Assembly: GCA_012934845.2 (NCBI GenBank)
Contig: WNNJ02000015.1
Span: 1-64,000, forward strand
DNA from: Pomphorhynchus laevis
Taxonomy: Eukaryota > Acanthocephala > Palaeacanthocephala > Echinorhynchida > Pomphorhynchidae
Reading direction: 5' to 3'
Length of the DNA stretch: 64,000 nucleotides
The notes beneath the pieces are model-generated. The model did not search any database, was not told the origin of the DNA, and saw nothing but the letters and a program-made list of their open reading frames with translations. Below, piece by piece: positions 50,801 through 62,286 of this stretch (positions are counted from its first letter, which is position 1; each line of letters begins with the position of its first letter). Made by a program: the position numbers and the translations under genes.

Positions 50801-52782
50801 AATGACGTTTTTCAATTTTAATTTACATTGATCATTTATTAATTTGATTAACATTCTTTAATTTAATATTAATAATTAACTAGCATTACTGATAATAATA
50901 ACTTGAAATTCATGATTAACGATACTTACTAAATTTAACTATTTTTCTATTATTGAAATGATCAATGTTTTTTTCTAATTCTATATGAAAAATACTTTAT
51001 TAATAAGTTTTTTTTAAAAAGCTTCGTTTTCTTACAGGCGAGAGCAGGAAGCTAGAGCTCGAGAAGCAAAGAAAAGAAAGCTAGAAAAACGAATGCAAAA
51101 ACTTAAGGAGATCGACACTGCTAGGGAACGCGAAAAGAATCGCTGGTCAGATTTTAACCGCAAGGTGAATATAATTTATACTAAATATAATTATAGACTT
51201 TTTACAAAACATAACTTTTGTAATTTTCTGTGCTTAAATGTATGAAAAAATACAGTTTTCTACTTTATTCTTAATTTTAAAATAAAATTAATAGAGTGCT
51301 GTCGGTTTATTATAATCAAAATTAAAATCTAAAAAAATTTCATTTTAATTTTTATTTTAAATTAAAATATTCTGATTATGAAAGCAGGAGCTATCAAAAT
51401 TTTTACTGTTTAGTGAAAGGTAATTTTTTCTTCTTCCCTCCCTTTAAAATTATCTAATCGGAAATGTAAAGAGATTTTGGATTTAGTATAGAATATTATA
51501 ATTTATTAGTTATATTATAACATAATATAAAATACAATGTAATCAAAAACATGTTCTCAAAATCATTCATTCACTTTATCGATTTCTAAGAAAATATGTG
51601 CGACTATATAGTATAGAAGATTAATTCATATTAATTCATATATTAATTCATATATTAATTCATCAATATTAATTCATACTAAAAATGGAGAGGAATTATT
51701 CTATAGAATGATTTCAAAAGTTTAAAATTCTAAAATTTTAAATTTTTTTAATTTTAATTATAAAAATTTAAAAATAGCATATATTATAAAAATATAAAAT
51801 TTTCATGGTACACACTGGATTTAGTGTGTACTATAGAATATTATGTAATCGTGTTATCAAAATAATTCATTAACTTTGTGGATTTTTAAAAAATATGCGT
51901 GACTTTATAGTATGGAAGATTGCTCTTATAAGCAAAGAATATCTTGCCTTATTAATTATAAGAATTCAGAAATTTTTATAATTAAAATTAAAACACCATA
52001 TTTTTAAAAAAACTATTTATATTCTGTTCCTTTAATAAAGAACAGATTAAAGTTAACATAGCTAAGATAAGATAAAAAGTAAATCGAAATTTTAAAATTC
52101 ATTAAATTGTTGCGAAAATAAATCGAGAGTACAATCGATACAATATCGAAAGCAAATCGAAAGCAAAATCGAAGCAAATTGAAACTACAATCGATACAAT
52201 ATCGAAAGCAAATCGAAAGCAAAATCGAAAGCAAAAATTAAAATAGTTAAACATTAGATCAGAGTTTAATTTGAGTTTTTTATTTGGATATTTAAAATAC
52301 GAAATGTGTGACTGTAATTTTGCGTTTTTATTCAAATATTGTTTCTAGACAGTTGAAATAAATGTCTTTAAATTAGAACATGTTTTAATAATCAAATCAT
52401 TAAATGATAATTAACTTTTATGTAATTAATATATTTAATTTATTTTATTGAATTATTTAATTAAATTAAATTAAATAATTTAATTAATTATTAATTATGA
52501 ATTATTTATTTTTTTAATAATTGAATTTTAATGATTTTAACTTTTAACATCATTAAAAGTTAATGCTTTTTTGGCCTTGAAATAATTATTAAAAAATAAT
52601 TTAATTATTTTTTAAAAATAATTTTAAAAAATAACTATTTTTCCTTTGTTTAGTTGTCATCAAAGACTTGGAAGGGAGTAGTTAGCAAAAGTATCGCACA
52701 TAATGCAAAACCGATACAGGTGAAGGTTAAAGGATCATTCGGCCAACCTGGAAGATATAAACCAATATTGCCATCTATGTAA
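44878..52782 (+). CDS. SMNDC1: SMNDC1/SPF30-like splicing factor, seven exons
   Basis: Survival-motor-neuron-domain protein. In animals SPF30 is a U2-snRNP-associated factor whose Tudor domain binds dimethyl-arginine on Sm proteins during spliceosome assembly. Exons: 44878-44937, 45006-45071, 45856-46040, 49833-49920, 49961 or 49973-50043, 51038-51164, 52654-52782; all introns are GT-AG. The protein is 241-245 residues (human 238). The amino-terminal coiled segment has RRYKTQLEQVEIALSEDPEN. The Tudor domain, about residues 88-146, reads WKQGDKCLAIWSGDNEYYQA and SCTVIFDGYTTTE, with aromatic Trp and Tyr positions kept. A basic helix (RKLEKRMQKLKEIDTARERE) follows and the end is GRYKPILPSM. The acceptor at 49973 gives the Tudor length of human SMNDC1; 49961 would add four residues. 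Confidence 0.93.
46091..46395 (+). repeat. 158-bp tandem duplication in SMNDC1 intron 3
   Basis: The unit starting TGTAGCAAACAACAAG occurs at 46091 and 46249, nearly identical over about 150 bases. A third partial copy (GGATTTATCACGTGCTTTAA and following) lies at 47122-47155. Confidence 0.85.
47405..48013. repeat. Direct repeats of about 180 bp flanking a coding-like block in intron 3
   Basis: Positions 47405-47582 and 47827-48013 are near-identical AT-rich sequence (CTAATTATAAGGAATAAAAT to CACAACAAATATAAATT). They flank 244 bases of much higher GC content. Confidence 0.85.
47583..47826 (-). pseudogene. Unrecognised coding-like block inside SMNDC1 intron 3
   Basis: The minus strand has an open frame without internal stops through the whole block. 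It contains TTPLADKLVGHSLSTDEING, YLSLISSLHQNWQHHAIVGQ, FNENYDMLDRNQPLMKCLIV and SDNDIAQQEDVVRKLREN. Balanced composition and helix-like spacing look like a real protein exon, not AT-rich intron. I do not recognise the family. There is no start codon at its beginning, and TAA lies just upstream in the repeat, so it is an exon-like or retro-copied fragment of an unknown gene. Confidence 0.45.
48355..48485 (-). pseudogene. Possible HTH-like coding scrap in intron 3
   Basis: The minus strand reads MNRKQPGLKLDFHCETRSDF, then AAAFKVKKSTILTAFGKC before a stop. The spacing faintly resembles the helix-turn-helix at the start of pogo/CENP-B-type transposases (xxAxxFxVxxSTIxxxxxK). It is very short and the match is weak. 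Confidence 0.25.
50184..50735 (+). repeat. Direct duplication of about 140 bp in SMNDC1 intron 5
   Basis: GTCGAAATCATCTT, GTTAAATCACTTTGATTTTG, TTATTTATAAAGCGACGTTT and CAATTTTCATTCATCAT follow in the same order at about 50184-50325 and 50601-50735 (offset about 417). Confidence 0.75.
52121..52236 (+). repeat. ATCGAAAGCAA tandem repeat in SMNDC1 intron 6
   Basis: Units of about 10-12 bases (AATCGAAAGCAA and variants) occur about ten times, with a higher-order duplication of CAATCGATACAATATCGAAA. Minus-strand frames here are by-products of the repeat. Confidence 0.75.
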
Positions 52783-53016
52783 ATGTTTTTAAATCGATAT
52801 AGCTTTTTTACCTTAAGTACATACCTTTATTTAACTTCCAGTGTTACTGTATAAAACGATTTTATGTTTAAAAAATCATTTCATGCCTTCATTTGTTCTT
52901 CTTTGAAAAACGGTTGAATAATGCGGTTATGAATTTTATTTTACGACTGTACAATCACGAAAATATATTTTAGAAATTTGTATCTCAAACAGCTATTCGA
53001 ATATAACAAATCAAAT

Positions 53017-53265
53017 ACATACGGATTTTTAATAAAGACTTTTATAAAGATATGAAATAATTTTTATATCAGATATTCAGTAATTTTAATTTTAAATAAT
53101 TTTAATACATACGGTTTTTACGGATTTTTAATAAAGGCTTTTATAAAGATATTAAATAATTTTTATATCAGATATTCAGTAATTTTAATATTAAAGAATT
53201 TTAATACATACGGTTTTTACGGATTTTTAATAAAGACTTTTATAAGGATATTAAATAATTTTAAA
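53017..53265 (+). repeat. About 99-bp tandem repeat carrying poly(A) signals, 3' of SMNDC1
   Basis: The phrase ACGGATTTTTAATAAAGRCT recurs three times with AATAAA at 53031, 53130 and 53229. The first lies about 250 bases after the SMNDC1 stop, a normal 3' UTR distance, so these are candidate alternative polyadenylation signals. Confidence 0.72.
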
Positions 53266-54000
53266 TTTTTCTCTGATCATTTTAAACTTTAATATTGTGT
53301 GCTTTAAATAATCGATATATTCATATCTCATGCAGTGTTGAATCACCAAAAATGAACTGATCAAAATGAAAAAATAGACATTGATTGAAATTGAAAATAT
53401 AAAGATATTAATAAAAGTAAATAAAAGTAATAAATTAGATACGACACAATACATAATACATAAATAGGTTTATCAATACATAACATGATCGAAATGATTT
53501 ATACATCGATCGAAATTTAAAATATATCAATCGAAATAAATAATAAACTGGTTGAAAATAAAAATAGGTCGATCGAAATGGACGTATTTATAGACATATA
53601 TTTTATACGTAAAATATAGTATTCGAATAGAAAGCATAGCCCGAGTACCTCTTCTAAATTGATCTACAATGCATCCACAACACAGTATGCTGTTGCAACG
53701 CAGCCACAACACAGTATGTCATCCTCCAGTTATTCATAATAGGAAGATTATTAAATATTAGTTTATGAATCAGTTTAACCTTAACTAATTTGAAACCAAA
53801 TTTATTACAACGCAAATACGCTCATAGCAATCGATGTTAAATTTTTTCACATGACAGAAGTACTTAATGCATCGATGCAAAGACATTTATGTTCGGACTT
53901 AATTACATAGCGTAATACTTTATCTCGTATATTTGCATATGACGATTGAGAAATGGAAAAGTTTGGATTATTAGTGCTTTCCGGTTAGAAACTATAAAAA
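53266..54000. other. AT-rich intergenic stretch
   Basis: It holds scattered ATCGAAAT words (53487-53577) and a short duplicated phrase CCACAACACAGTATG at 53670 and 53703. No gene is recognised. Confidence 0.4.
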
Positions 54001-54134
54001 CATTAATGTTCCAGTAGTCGAATTCTTAAGGAAGTTTTTTGACAGTGATACTGTTTCTGAAATTATGTTACGCTGTAAAAACGTGCTTTTGTCTCTGCTA
54101 CGATTCGCTGCGATTTCGGTTTATATTTAATTAA

Positions 54135-54695
54135 CTTCCAAAAGAGCAAAGCTCAAGACGGTATCACTATAAAAAGAAAAAGAGTTAAAAATCGTCAACA
54201 AAAAACTGTCAGGCTTTAAGGCGAAAATCAGCAAAAAGATAGTTCTTCAATCATGAAATATGCATAGCCTTGACCACAGTAGCTGGTAGATTGTTCCATT
54301 GTTTGACAATTCGATGTTTTATATCACTTCGGTTACATCTTGGTCCCAATTTGTGTATCAGTTTTAGCTTGCGTCCTCGTAAATTGTCATTAGGATAAAG
54401 TGCAAATAGATGATGTAGAACGTGCTTAGAAGAGTGCAAAGTAATTCATACCAATATAAAATATGCTTTAATTAAGGACGTCTTAACATTACATATGCCT
54501 AAAACGTCTAGTCTCTGAGGATAGGGAATATTTCGGATAGAAGAAACCAGATTACTGGATCTACAGAAAATGCTCCCAAGTAGACGCAAATCACCCTTTG
54601 ATTGCGAAAAGACTGCAGATGAAACGTACAGCATATAAGAAAGCATTTCGAGGGAAACACACCGGAAACACAAGCTTAAATGATCCAACATATAT
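54135..54695 (-). mobile_element. CR1-D-type LINE, carboxy-terminal and 3' UTR fragment
   Basis: Frames 54691-54446 and 54439-54251 read SLEMLSYMLYVSSAVFSQSK, FCRSSNLVSSIRNIPYPQRL, GPRCNRSDIKHRIVKQWNNL, the usual CR1 ending (YAxPVFP..., RRxxKLVxxxxxLPYxxRL, QWNxLP). The 3' end has GAGCTTTGCTC (minus strand, 54144-54154), identical to the inverted repeat in the CR1-D tail at 8131-8141. Confidence 0.7.
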
Positions 54696-56720
54696 TGAAC
54701 GTGCTTTGACGACTACTGTGATTCGCCGCGATTTTGGTTTTCAAACTAGGGAACTAATTCGGATTAATTCCCAATTAGATAACATTATATTGCAAGGTCA
54801 CATGGATAATGTCGGCTGTCACAATTTCTAGTTTAGGGCAAATGTGTTGTTTAAAGGTGTAATCGGGTTTTTGGGCAAGAAAAATTTAGTGATCGTTACT
54901 TTATTTCTAAAATGGACATGTTTACGTGTAATCCGACGACTTTAGGAGGTAGTGTAACAATGCACATAATGACATCGTGTCCTCCAATAATGAAGACACT
55001 TAGATCCGTCATGTATATTGATATCTAATGTCTTGCTTTACAAGTCAGTAAGTCATCCACAAAACCTTCGCTCTCGTCATTGCAGTTTATTATCGCTCTT
55101 GTTGCATTATTAGTTTTAGAGATTATGTTATACGAATTTTAAATACAAATAATAATATGAATCCAGCTTGTGACTTTAATCTGTTGAATTTCGATGCCAC
55201 TATCGTTTAAGCCGGGTTAAAGCATATTACTAACTTTACATCACAAATTGGCACTTATCTTGATAAAATCTACAGTAATGTGGATTTTATGTGAGGTGTG
55301 CTCCATTACATACATCCGATCATTCCGTTACACTAATAACTTCTGTTAATCAAATTTAGCGCAAACGAATATCTAAGCGGGTTCTATATGACAAACGAGA
55401 CCATTTTATGTTTAATCTGAAAAATAACGTGTCAAGTCCTTTACAAATGACGAGTGCTCATTATTCATTAATTACGGATAATTTAAACAGCTACATTTCG
55501 AGCTGTTTCGAATCATGTATTTCTCGTTAAACAGTGTCTATCTACCACCGTGATCCGAAATGGACGAATCCATTCATAAAAGGGATTGATTCTAAAAGAA
55601 ATCAACCACGTAAAATAAGAATAAAATCTTTATTCTTGTTAATATTTCGAAAACTCAATATGTAACGAAATTGCTCGGCAACGGAAAATCGTCAGAATTT
55701 TGGATGGTTTATTGCGACTTTAGCTTCGTAAATGTAAATCATATTTTTCTCATTTTTATTAACTTGATTTAGAATAGACATTTAATGAAATTAATAAGTA
55801 AATCACATCATAAAATTGCGATTACGAATGAAGTAATGCGTAATAATGATTCGTAACGATGAAAATTCGTAACTTAGAAGTCTTAGTTTCTACATCAGAA
55901 TTTATTTCGGAGTTAATGCGTTGTAAAAAATGCATGTGGCCCATAATCGCCTGCTTGTATACTTCGCTGTTTATAAAATGTATTGTCGGAACCATTCTCA
56001 TATTTATTTTCCGAGAGATTTCTATCAGGAAATTGTCCACCGTGCCTGAAAACTTCTATTATTTCCTAACGGAAGTTAATCAATATCTAAATTGTCATAT
56101 CGTCCAATATCTCTACTTTCAATCATCGCTAATGCCATGAAAAGCAACTTTTGTCGACTATTATATCACATTAATTATATTAGCAAAAATGGGTTTCCGT
56201 TTTGCCCTGGAAGAACGACATCCAATGCTCTATCTTCAGTGCATCACGTTTTGGTATATAACCTTAATTTTCGGCTCTTCCATCTGATACAGCCTTTACA
56301 TGTTGACATGTCAAAAAGCTCTTGACAACGTATCCCGTACGATACTATTACGTAAGTACAAGAATAAAAGATTATCATATTGACATGTCAATTTATTGAA
56401 CTCTTATTTGACTTGTCGATTTCAATTTATATCTCATCTAGGGTCAATTTCAGAATCGCCTTGTATATTTAGAAGTGATCCACAGTGAAGCCTAATTGTA
56501 CCAATTTTGTATAGTATGAATGATTACCAAGTCAGATGATTTACCTCAAAGTGTTTTGCAGACGATATCACTATAATAACCTACGATAATAGCCTAATAC
56601 ACTTGACTATTTTTTATTGAACAAGTATTAAGTAATCTTAATTAATGGTGAAGTTATTATAAATGATGCTATCAGGTATGTAAAGAACTGCTTGAAAGTT
56701 CAATGATCAATATTTGAAGA
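54696..56720 (+). mobile_element. Old jockey/CR1-like LINE, endonuclease and RT
   Basis: A heavily decayed plus-strand element. The endonuclease end is near 55310-55570 (LHTSDHSVTLITSVNQI, YHRDPKWTNPFIKGI). RT fingers are near 56090-56330 (SYRPISLLSIIANAMKS, GFPFCPGRTTSNALSSVHH, LHVDMSKSS) and the palm is near 56560-56600 (CFADDITIITYDN). Stops and shifts are frequent. The catalytic box matches the fossil at 2433-2828 more than any other family here. Confidence 0.65.
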
Positions 56721-57119
56721 ACAAATCGTGTAAATTCGGTGTAAAGTATTTGTTGACAATAATATCCTTACAATATTTATGGATAAAAATCGATACGATC
56801 TGAGAAAATCTAATATTGTATTTAAGAACGATCTAACTAGTAATTACTAACTAGTAATGCGATACTTCTTACTTTCGGAATTATTACTCAAATAGACTAA
56901 TGCTTAACGTTATTGTCTATTCTTCATGACATTTACTTTTAAATAGTGATTTTCTATCTTGATGTTGTTGTCTATATTACTTATAAATAGTAATTTACTT
57001 ATAAGTAGTTAACATTTACCTATAAATCGTTTATTATAAAAAACAGTTGTTTTTAATTCTTAATTTAGTTATAAATAGTTGACATTTATTTATAAATAGT
57101 TATTTTATATTTTGATCTG

Positions 57120-58640
57120 GTTTCCTATAGAGGAATAAAGGCCGAAACCTGATAACATAGCAGTTCCTCCTGATGACTTCTAATCCTTATTATGATGCAA
57201 CGTCTGTTATTTATTAGGCAATTCGTAATAATTGACTTTTATTTTAAATTTTAACTTGATTTAAATTATATAAAATAATTATATAATTAAATAAATGATA
57301 CACGCCATTAGCGCATATTTGACCCCTGCTTTGTTGGGTAGAAGAATAGGGGCTGAAAACTGAAATTTTTTAAAAATTTTTATTTAATAAATTGTACTTT
57401 TTAAAACATTTTTAAAAGTATAAAATAGGTTGAATTAGTTAGCTGATCTAATCTTATAAAAATACGTTAATAGAGTTCGAAACCTGATAACATAGCAGTT
57501 CCTCCTGATGACTTCTAATCCTTATTATGATGCAACGTCTGTTATTTATTAGGCAATTCATAAAAATGACTTTTATTTTAAATTACAATTTTTTTTATTT
57601 GATATAAATATAAATTGTATCAAATCTTTTTAAAAAATTTTTAATTTTCAAAAAGTATAAAATACGTTGAATCAGTTAGCTGATCTAATCTTATTAAAAC
57701 ACGTTTAATAAGGGCCGAAGCTTGATTACATAGCAGTTCCTCTTGATGACTTCTAATCCTTATTATGATACATCTTATATTATTTATTAGCAAATTCATA
57801 AAACTTGATTTTATTTAAAATATTTTTTATTTTATCTTAATATATATTATGTAAATCATATGTTATTTATTTTTCAATTCATAAAAATTGACTTTTATTT
57901 TAAATTTAAATTTTAACTTGATATAAAATTAATGTTATCATATAAAATATATAATAAATTGTATAAAATTTTACATAATTATTATTTATCTTTATTTTTA
58001 TTTATATATCGTATAAAATATGTAGACTCAGTTTATTGACCTAATTATTTCCTTGAGTAAGTTTGGTGTCTTACTCAATTCAAAAATTGATTATTACTTT
58101 AAATTTATAAAAATTTATTTTTATTTGAGATTTTAATTATTAATTTTATCATTATATAAATATAAATTGTATAAATTTATTCAATACACTATATAATCAA
58201 TTATTATCAGAGATAATACGTATTAGCATGTATTTGGCCCCGCTGCTATGCTGGGTCAAGGAATACGTGCCGAAACCTGATAACATAGCAGTTCCCCGTG
58301 ATGATCTCTAATCCTTATTTGGATACATCGTATATTATTTATAAGTCAATTAATAAAAAGTTATTTTTATTTAAATGTTAATTATAAATTTTATAATTTT
58401 AGAAAAATTATAAATTGTATAAAATTTATTGAATACATAAGATAATCAAATATTATCAGAGAAAATACATCATTAGTATGCATTTGGTTTTGATGCTATG
58501 TTGGATCGAGGAATAAGGGCTGAAAACTGATAGCATAGCGCTTCATCCTGATGACCTCTAATCCTTATTCGGATACATCGTCTATTATTTATCAGTCAAT
58601 TCATGAAAATTGATTTTTATTTTAAATTTAAGTTTTAAAT
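57120..58640 (+). repeat. Repeat R, degenerate tandem array
   Basis: Units of about 210-280 bases share a GC-richer core (GGCCCCGCTGCTATGCTGGG, then GAGGAATAAGGGCCGAAACC, TGATAGCATAGCAGTTCCTC, CTGATGACCTCTAATCCTTA) and an AT-rich half. GAAACC-like anchors lie at about 57140, 57351, 57477, 57713, 58269 and 58519; a coreless unit lies near 57855. Some units lack half of the core. Confidence 0.8.
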
Positions 58641-59411
58641 TTCGACTTAGAAGAAGTTATATTAGTCAATTGATGATGATACAACATGTATTTTAATCAA
58701 GATATGAACGTTAAATTTATATAAGAACTATTATCAACTTATATCGCAAATATGACATTTAAATCTGAAATTATTTTAAGTTTATGTAATTTTTTTATAT
58801 ATAAATTTTAATACCTAATTGCTTTGAAATCGTTGATACTGATCCATTATTGATAAATAATTATTGAAGCTGGATCAAAGGAAATACGTAATTATTTTTA
58901 ATATTTCGCTAACTATTGTTACAGAAAATTACTGGTAATTTTCTGAAGATGAAATTATAGGTAATTTTATGAAGATGCTAATAATAGTTAGCGAAATATC
59001 AAAAATAATAAATAATGATTTTTTTAAAATAGATTTACCGTATATTGATTTTTCATTATTTTCATGAATTGCGAAATTAAGACTTTATTTCCTTGGGTAA
59101 GTTTCGTTTAATACCTTAAGAATAATCATTACCTTATAAATTGGTAAATATGAATTCATGTAAGCGCTTTCGGTTTGTGATCTTATCGCTTACATTTTTG
59201 TTAAAGACCCGCTTTATCGAAAACTTCAAATTCTCTACAACTAATTAATTATATGGTGCAAATAAATTTTACTAAATTATGCGTTATGCGTTATGGAGAT
59301 CGTATTATCTTTATAATTAATAATTATCTTTATAATTAATAATTATCTTTATATATTATAATTTTATAGAAGGATAATAAAATACTTTGTATTAGAATAA
59401 TATACTAGATA

Positions 59412-59725
59412 ATCGAATTTAATCAGAGGAAATACGTCATTAGCATGTGTTTGGCCCCGCTGCTTTGCTGGGGTCGAGGAATAGGGGTCGAAATCTGATA
59501 GCATAGCAGTTCCTCCTGATGATTTCTAATCCTTATTCTGATACAACGTCTGTTATTTATTAGTTATTTATAAAAAATGACTTTTATTTTAAATTTCAAT
59601 TTTTTATTTTAAGTTGATATAAATATAAATGTTATAAAATCTTATATAATTATTTATTTATTTTTTAATTTATATATTTATTTCTACATACGTAGACACA
59701 GTTATCTGACCTGATTTACATGCTA
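59412..59725 (+). repeat. Repeat R, most complete single copy
   Basis: 314 bases from TCAGAGGAAATACGTCATTA through the core to ACGTAGACACAGTTATCTGA. It has the same block order as the inverted copy at 36190-36535, which fixes the unit length at about 310-345 bases. No open frame, tRNA-like A/B box or poly(A) tail is visible. It ends about 200 bases before the BCS1-like exon. Confidence 0.78.
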
Positions 59726-59932
59726 TTGTTATATGATATGTCAGTGGATACTGCTCAATTACTGAATGGTTTTAGCGATTAAACTATATCAATTATGCCC
59801 AAATTGTAATTTTGAATGCCTTTTACGATATGTGATAAATAATAGCGATTTTAATTCTCTTGAAATATTAAACTTAAATTGTAAAATTTGTAGATTAAAA
59901 TTTTATTGAAATACATATCCGCCTATTTTTAG

Positions 59933-60265
59933 TGATTTCAGATTTGGGTAATAATCCATATTTTGGAGCAGGGTTTGGTTTATTTGGGTTAGCTCTATTA
60001 TCACAGGCGGGAAGATATGCATTGCGCTTTACCAACATTTGGTTCAGAAGACGATACGTTACATCCTTGGAAATTACAAGCTTAGACAGATGCTATCCAT
60101 GGCTTTTGCAATATCTGAGTAAGCAAAGCAGCAGCCTTCAGTTTGCATTGGGGGAAGATGGAAAATCATTTATTCCTTCCACGGGTGTTCATTTAGTCCG
60201 CGAATCAAATGGAACATTTATTCGAGTTGAACGTAATAGAGAAAAGATAGCAATCCCGGGTGGTG
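59933..60265 (+). CDS. BCS1L: BCS1-like mitochondrial AAA chaperone, amino-terminal exon
   Basis: BCS1 is the inner-membrane AAA protein that moves the folded Rieske iron-sulfur protein into respiratory complex III. This exon encodes the family's amino terminus: SDLGNNPYFGAGFGLFGLAL (membrane segment entering the NPYFGAGFGL signature), RRRYVTSLEITSLDRCYPWL, STGVHLVRESNGTFIRVERN. It lines up with residues 1-130 of human BCS1L, including the RRxYxxxLEVxxxDRxYxWLL block. Acceptor TTTTTAG ends at 59932, and donor G|GTTAGT follows 60265. The start Met must come from an upstream exon or a split codon (A|TG). The AAA domain is not in the window: 3.7 kb downstream shows no further exon. The TAG at 60268 is intronic. 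Confidence 0.85.
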
Positions 60266-60270
60266 GTTAG

Positions 60271-62285
60271 TCAATTCTTCTGTTCGTTAATTAGTGCTAC
60301 TATTTTCAAATACTTTGCAAAATAAAGCTAAGTTGTTTTTATTTGTCACTTAAACTATCTGATTGATGTAAATTAAAAATTCATGTTGTAAAATTAAATT
60401 AATTTATTATCCTAAATAAATATTACAATCAGGTTACAACTTAAATTATTTCCAAACTTAAAAGAAATCAAAGTTTCATATTATCAATCTGCAATTAATA
60501 TAAATTATATAAATTAGCAGAAGGCTAACTTAAGCCTTTTCTCTCACTGAAGCGTGATGTCACTTGTAATTAGCACAATGTAAGCATTTTCTATTGATAA
60601 TAAAATTATTTATTAAAATATCATAAAGCTATTTCTTTATATATAACTTAATAATATTTAAATTTACATTAATATAATCAATAGCTGTTTTAGTACATAA
60701 TTCATATTTTTGTATTATTTTCATACGTTTTTATAATTAAATGATCTCAATTAATAATAACGGATTTTTATGCTTTAATTATTTATTTTATGTGAAATTG
60801 TATTCAGTGTGTTTTAATGATGTATGAAGTTCTATTATTGATAATGTTCGATTTTTAATTGAAAATTAATAATTTATTATTTTGACATGCGTAACTGAAA
60901 TAAAAATAGTATATAAAGTACAAAATTGTTAAATTATAAAAATATCAAATGAATATTATTCATTAAACTTGATAAGTTAATGCACTTCAGTAAAATTATT
61001 AATTTAATCGGTAGTTAAAATGATCAATTTTTGATCATTTTTTGTAATTATATATTTTTTGTATTATTATTAATATAAAATACTAAAAAAACTTTGGACT
61101 AAGTTTTTAGAAAACTTTTTGTCAAAAATATATATTTTTGTTGATTAAATTCAATTAATAGACAAAAATAATAGAATTAAATAATAAATAAATTTATATA
61201 ATTCAATTCAAAAAATATTATCCACGTGATTAACGAATGTCGTTTAATCATCATTTCAGCTTTTCATCTTCATTTCTCCGTCATAAATATTTCGGTATTT
61301 ACTGTCATTAAATTTAGCTTCTGTAATTTTTAGTTATATATGATTATCAATTTTTGATCATTTTTGTAATTATATATATTTTTTGTATTATTATTAATAT
61401 AAAATAATAAAAAACTTAGGACTAAGTTTTTAGAAAACTGTTTTGCCAAAAATATATATTTTTGTTGATTAAGTTTTTTAAGATGTTTTAAAATATTAAT
61501 TAAATAATAGTATAGAATCAAATATCATTGTCAAATATGATTGTCAAATATTCAAAATCAAATATGATGTTTTTAATAATTATAGTTCACTACGCTACAA
61601 TAGCCAATCTGTTATGGTACTATTCAGGATGTTAAATTAACCCTGTCGTCAATAAATGATAAAAAAGGAAATCATGAGAAAATGAAAAATATTGTCAAAG
61701 ATAGAGAATGCCTTCGAGCAATAATTGAATGATCGATTATAGCTCTCAAATAAAACTAACAAAATATAGCTTTTCATACGGTATTATGCAATTTATAACT
61801 GATAGTGTATTTTTAACAAATGGCGTTCATCGTTATCGAACATATAATTTGTTTAATTAAACTTGCTTTAAATTTGTTTATTAACATAATCAATTAAACA
61901 ATTTTTTATTTACATTAAATCATTTGTTTTGAGGAGCTCCTTTTGAAATTCTAAAACTAACGGCCCTCGGAAATCACAAAAATACATTCAAAGAGCTTAT
62001 CGATCGTTTAAACTTCAACGAATTGTTAGCGAGTCAAAAACATCAATACGTGTATACACCCTATCGTGTGTAATATTAGTAGCACCGGTGGTGAGCTTTA
62101 TCTGTTGCTAATTAATCTGTTGCTATATAGTATGTAAATACTATTTAAACAAGATTTTTTATATAATCGAATTATATACATTTTACAGCTCTGTTTATTC
62201 CGATATATCTTTAAAATCAAAGTAAGATATTATTTTTATCAAAGATTAGTAATAAAAATATTATTTAAACAAATGAATTACCTTT
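60271..62285. other. AT-rich DNA, probable BCS1 intron, with one direct duplication
   Basis: No exon matching the AAA domain (Walker A GxxxxGK) was found. A segment of about 130 bases (TTTTTGATCATTTTTTGTAA and following, to AAATATATATTTTTGTTGAT) at 61021-61150 recurs at 61341-61470. The small minus-strand frame there is AT-rich noise. Confidence 0.5.
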
Positions 62286-62286
62286 C

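Noticed and set aside
52013-52335. Phe/Ile-rich minus-strand frames in SMNDC1 intron 6
   Set aside because: They are translation of the ATCGAAAGCAA tandem repeat.
54598-54831. 77-codon plus-strand frame beginning MIAKRLQMKR
   Set aside because: Its first third is antisense to the CR1 fragment. The remainder may be old LINE coding, but the join is accidental.
57130-59570. Hammerhead ribozyme in repeat R (CTGATGA and GAAAC words both present)
   Set aside because: The order GAAAC then CTGATGA would need the stem-II-open type, but the bases after CTGATGA do not pair with those before GAAAC (C opposite C), and there is no room for stems III and I with a cleavage UH between them.
60265-60270. Taking TAG at 60268 as the true end of a 112-residue BCS1 protein
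   Set aside because: The family continues into the AAA domain, and a GTTAGT donor overlaps the stop, so it is intronic.
61330-61521. 63-codon minus-strand frame rich in Asn, Lys and Tyr
   Set aside because: The composition is that of AT-rich DNA and it lies in a direct duplication; there is no domain.
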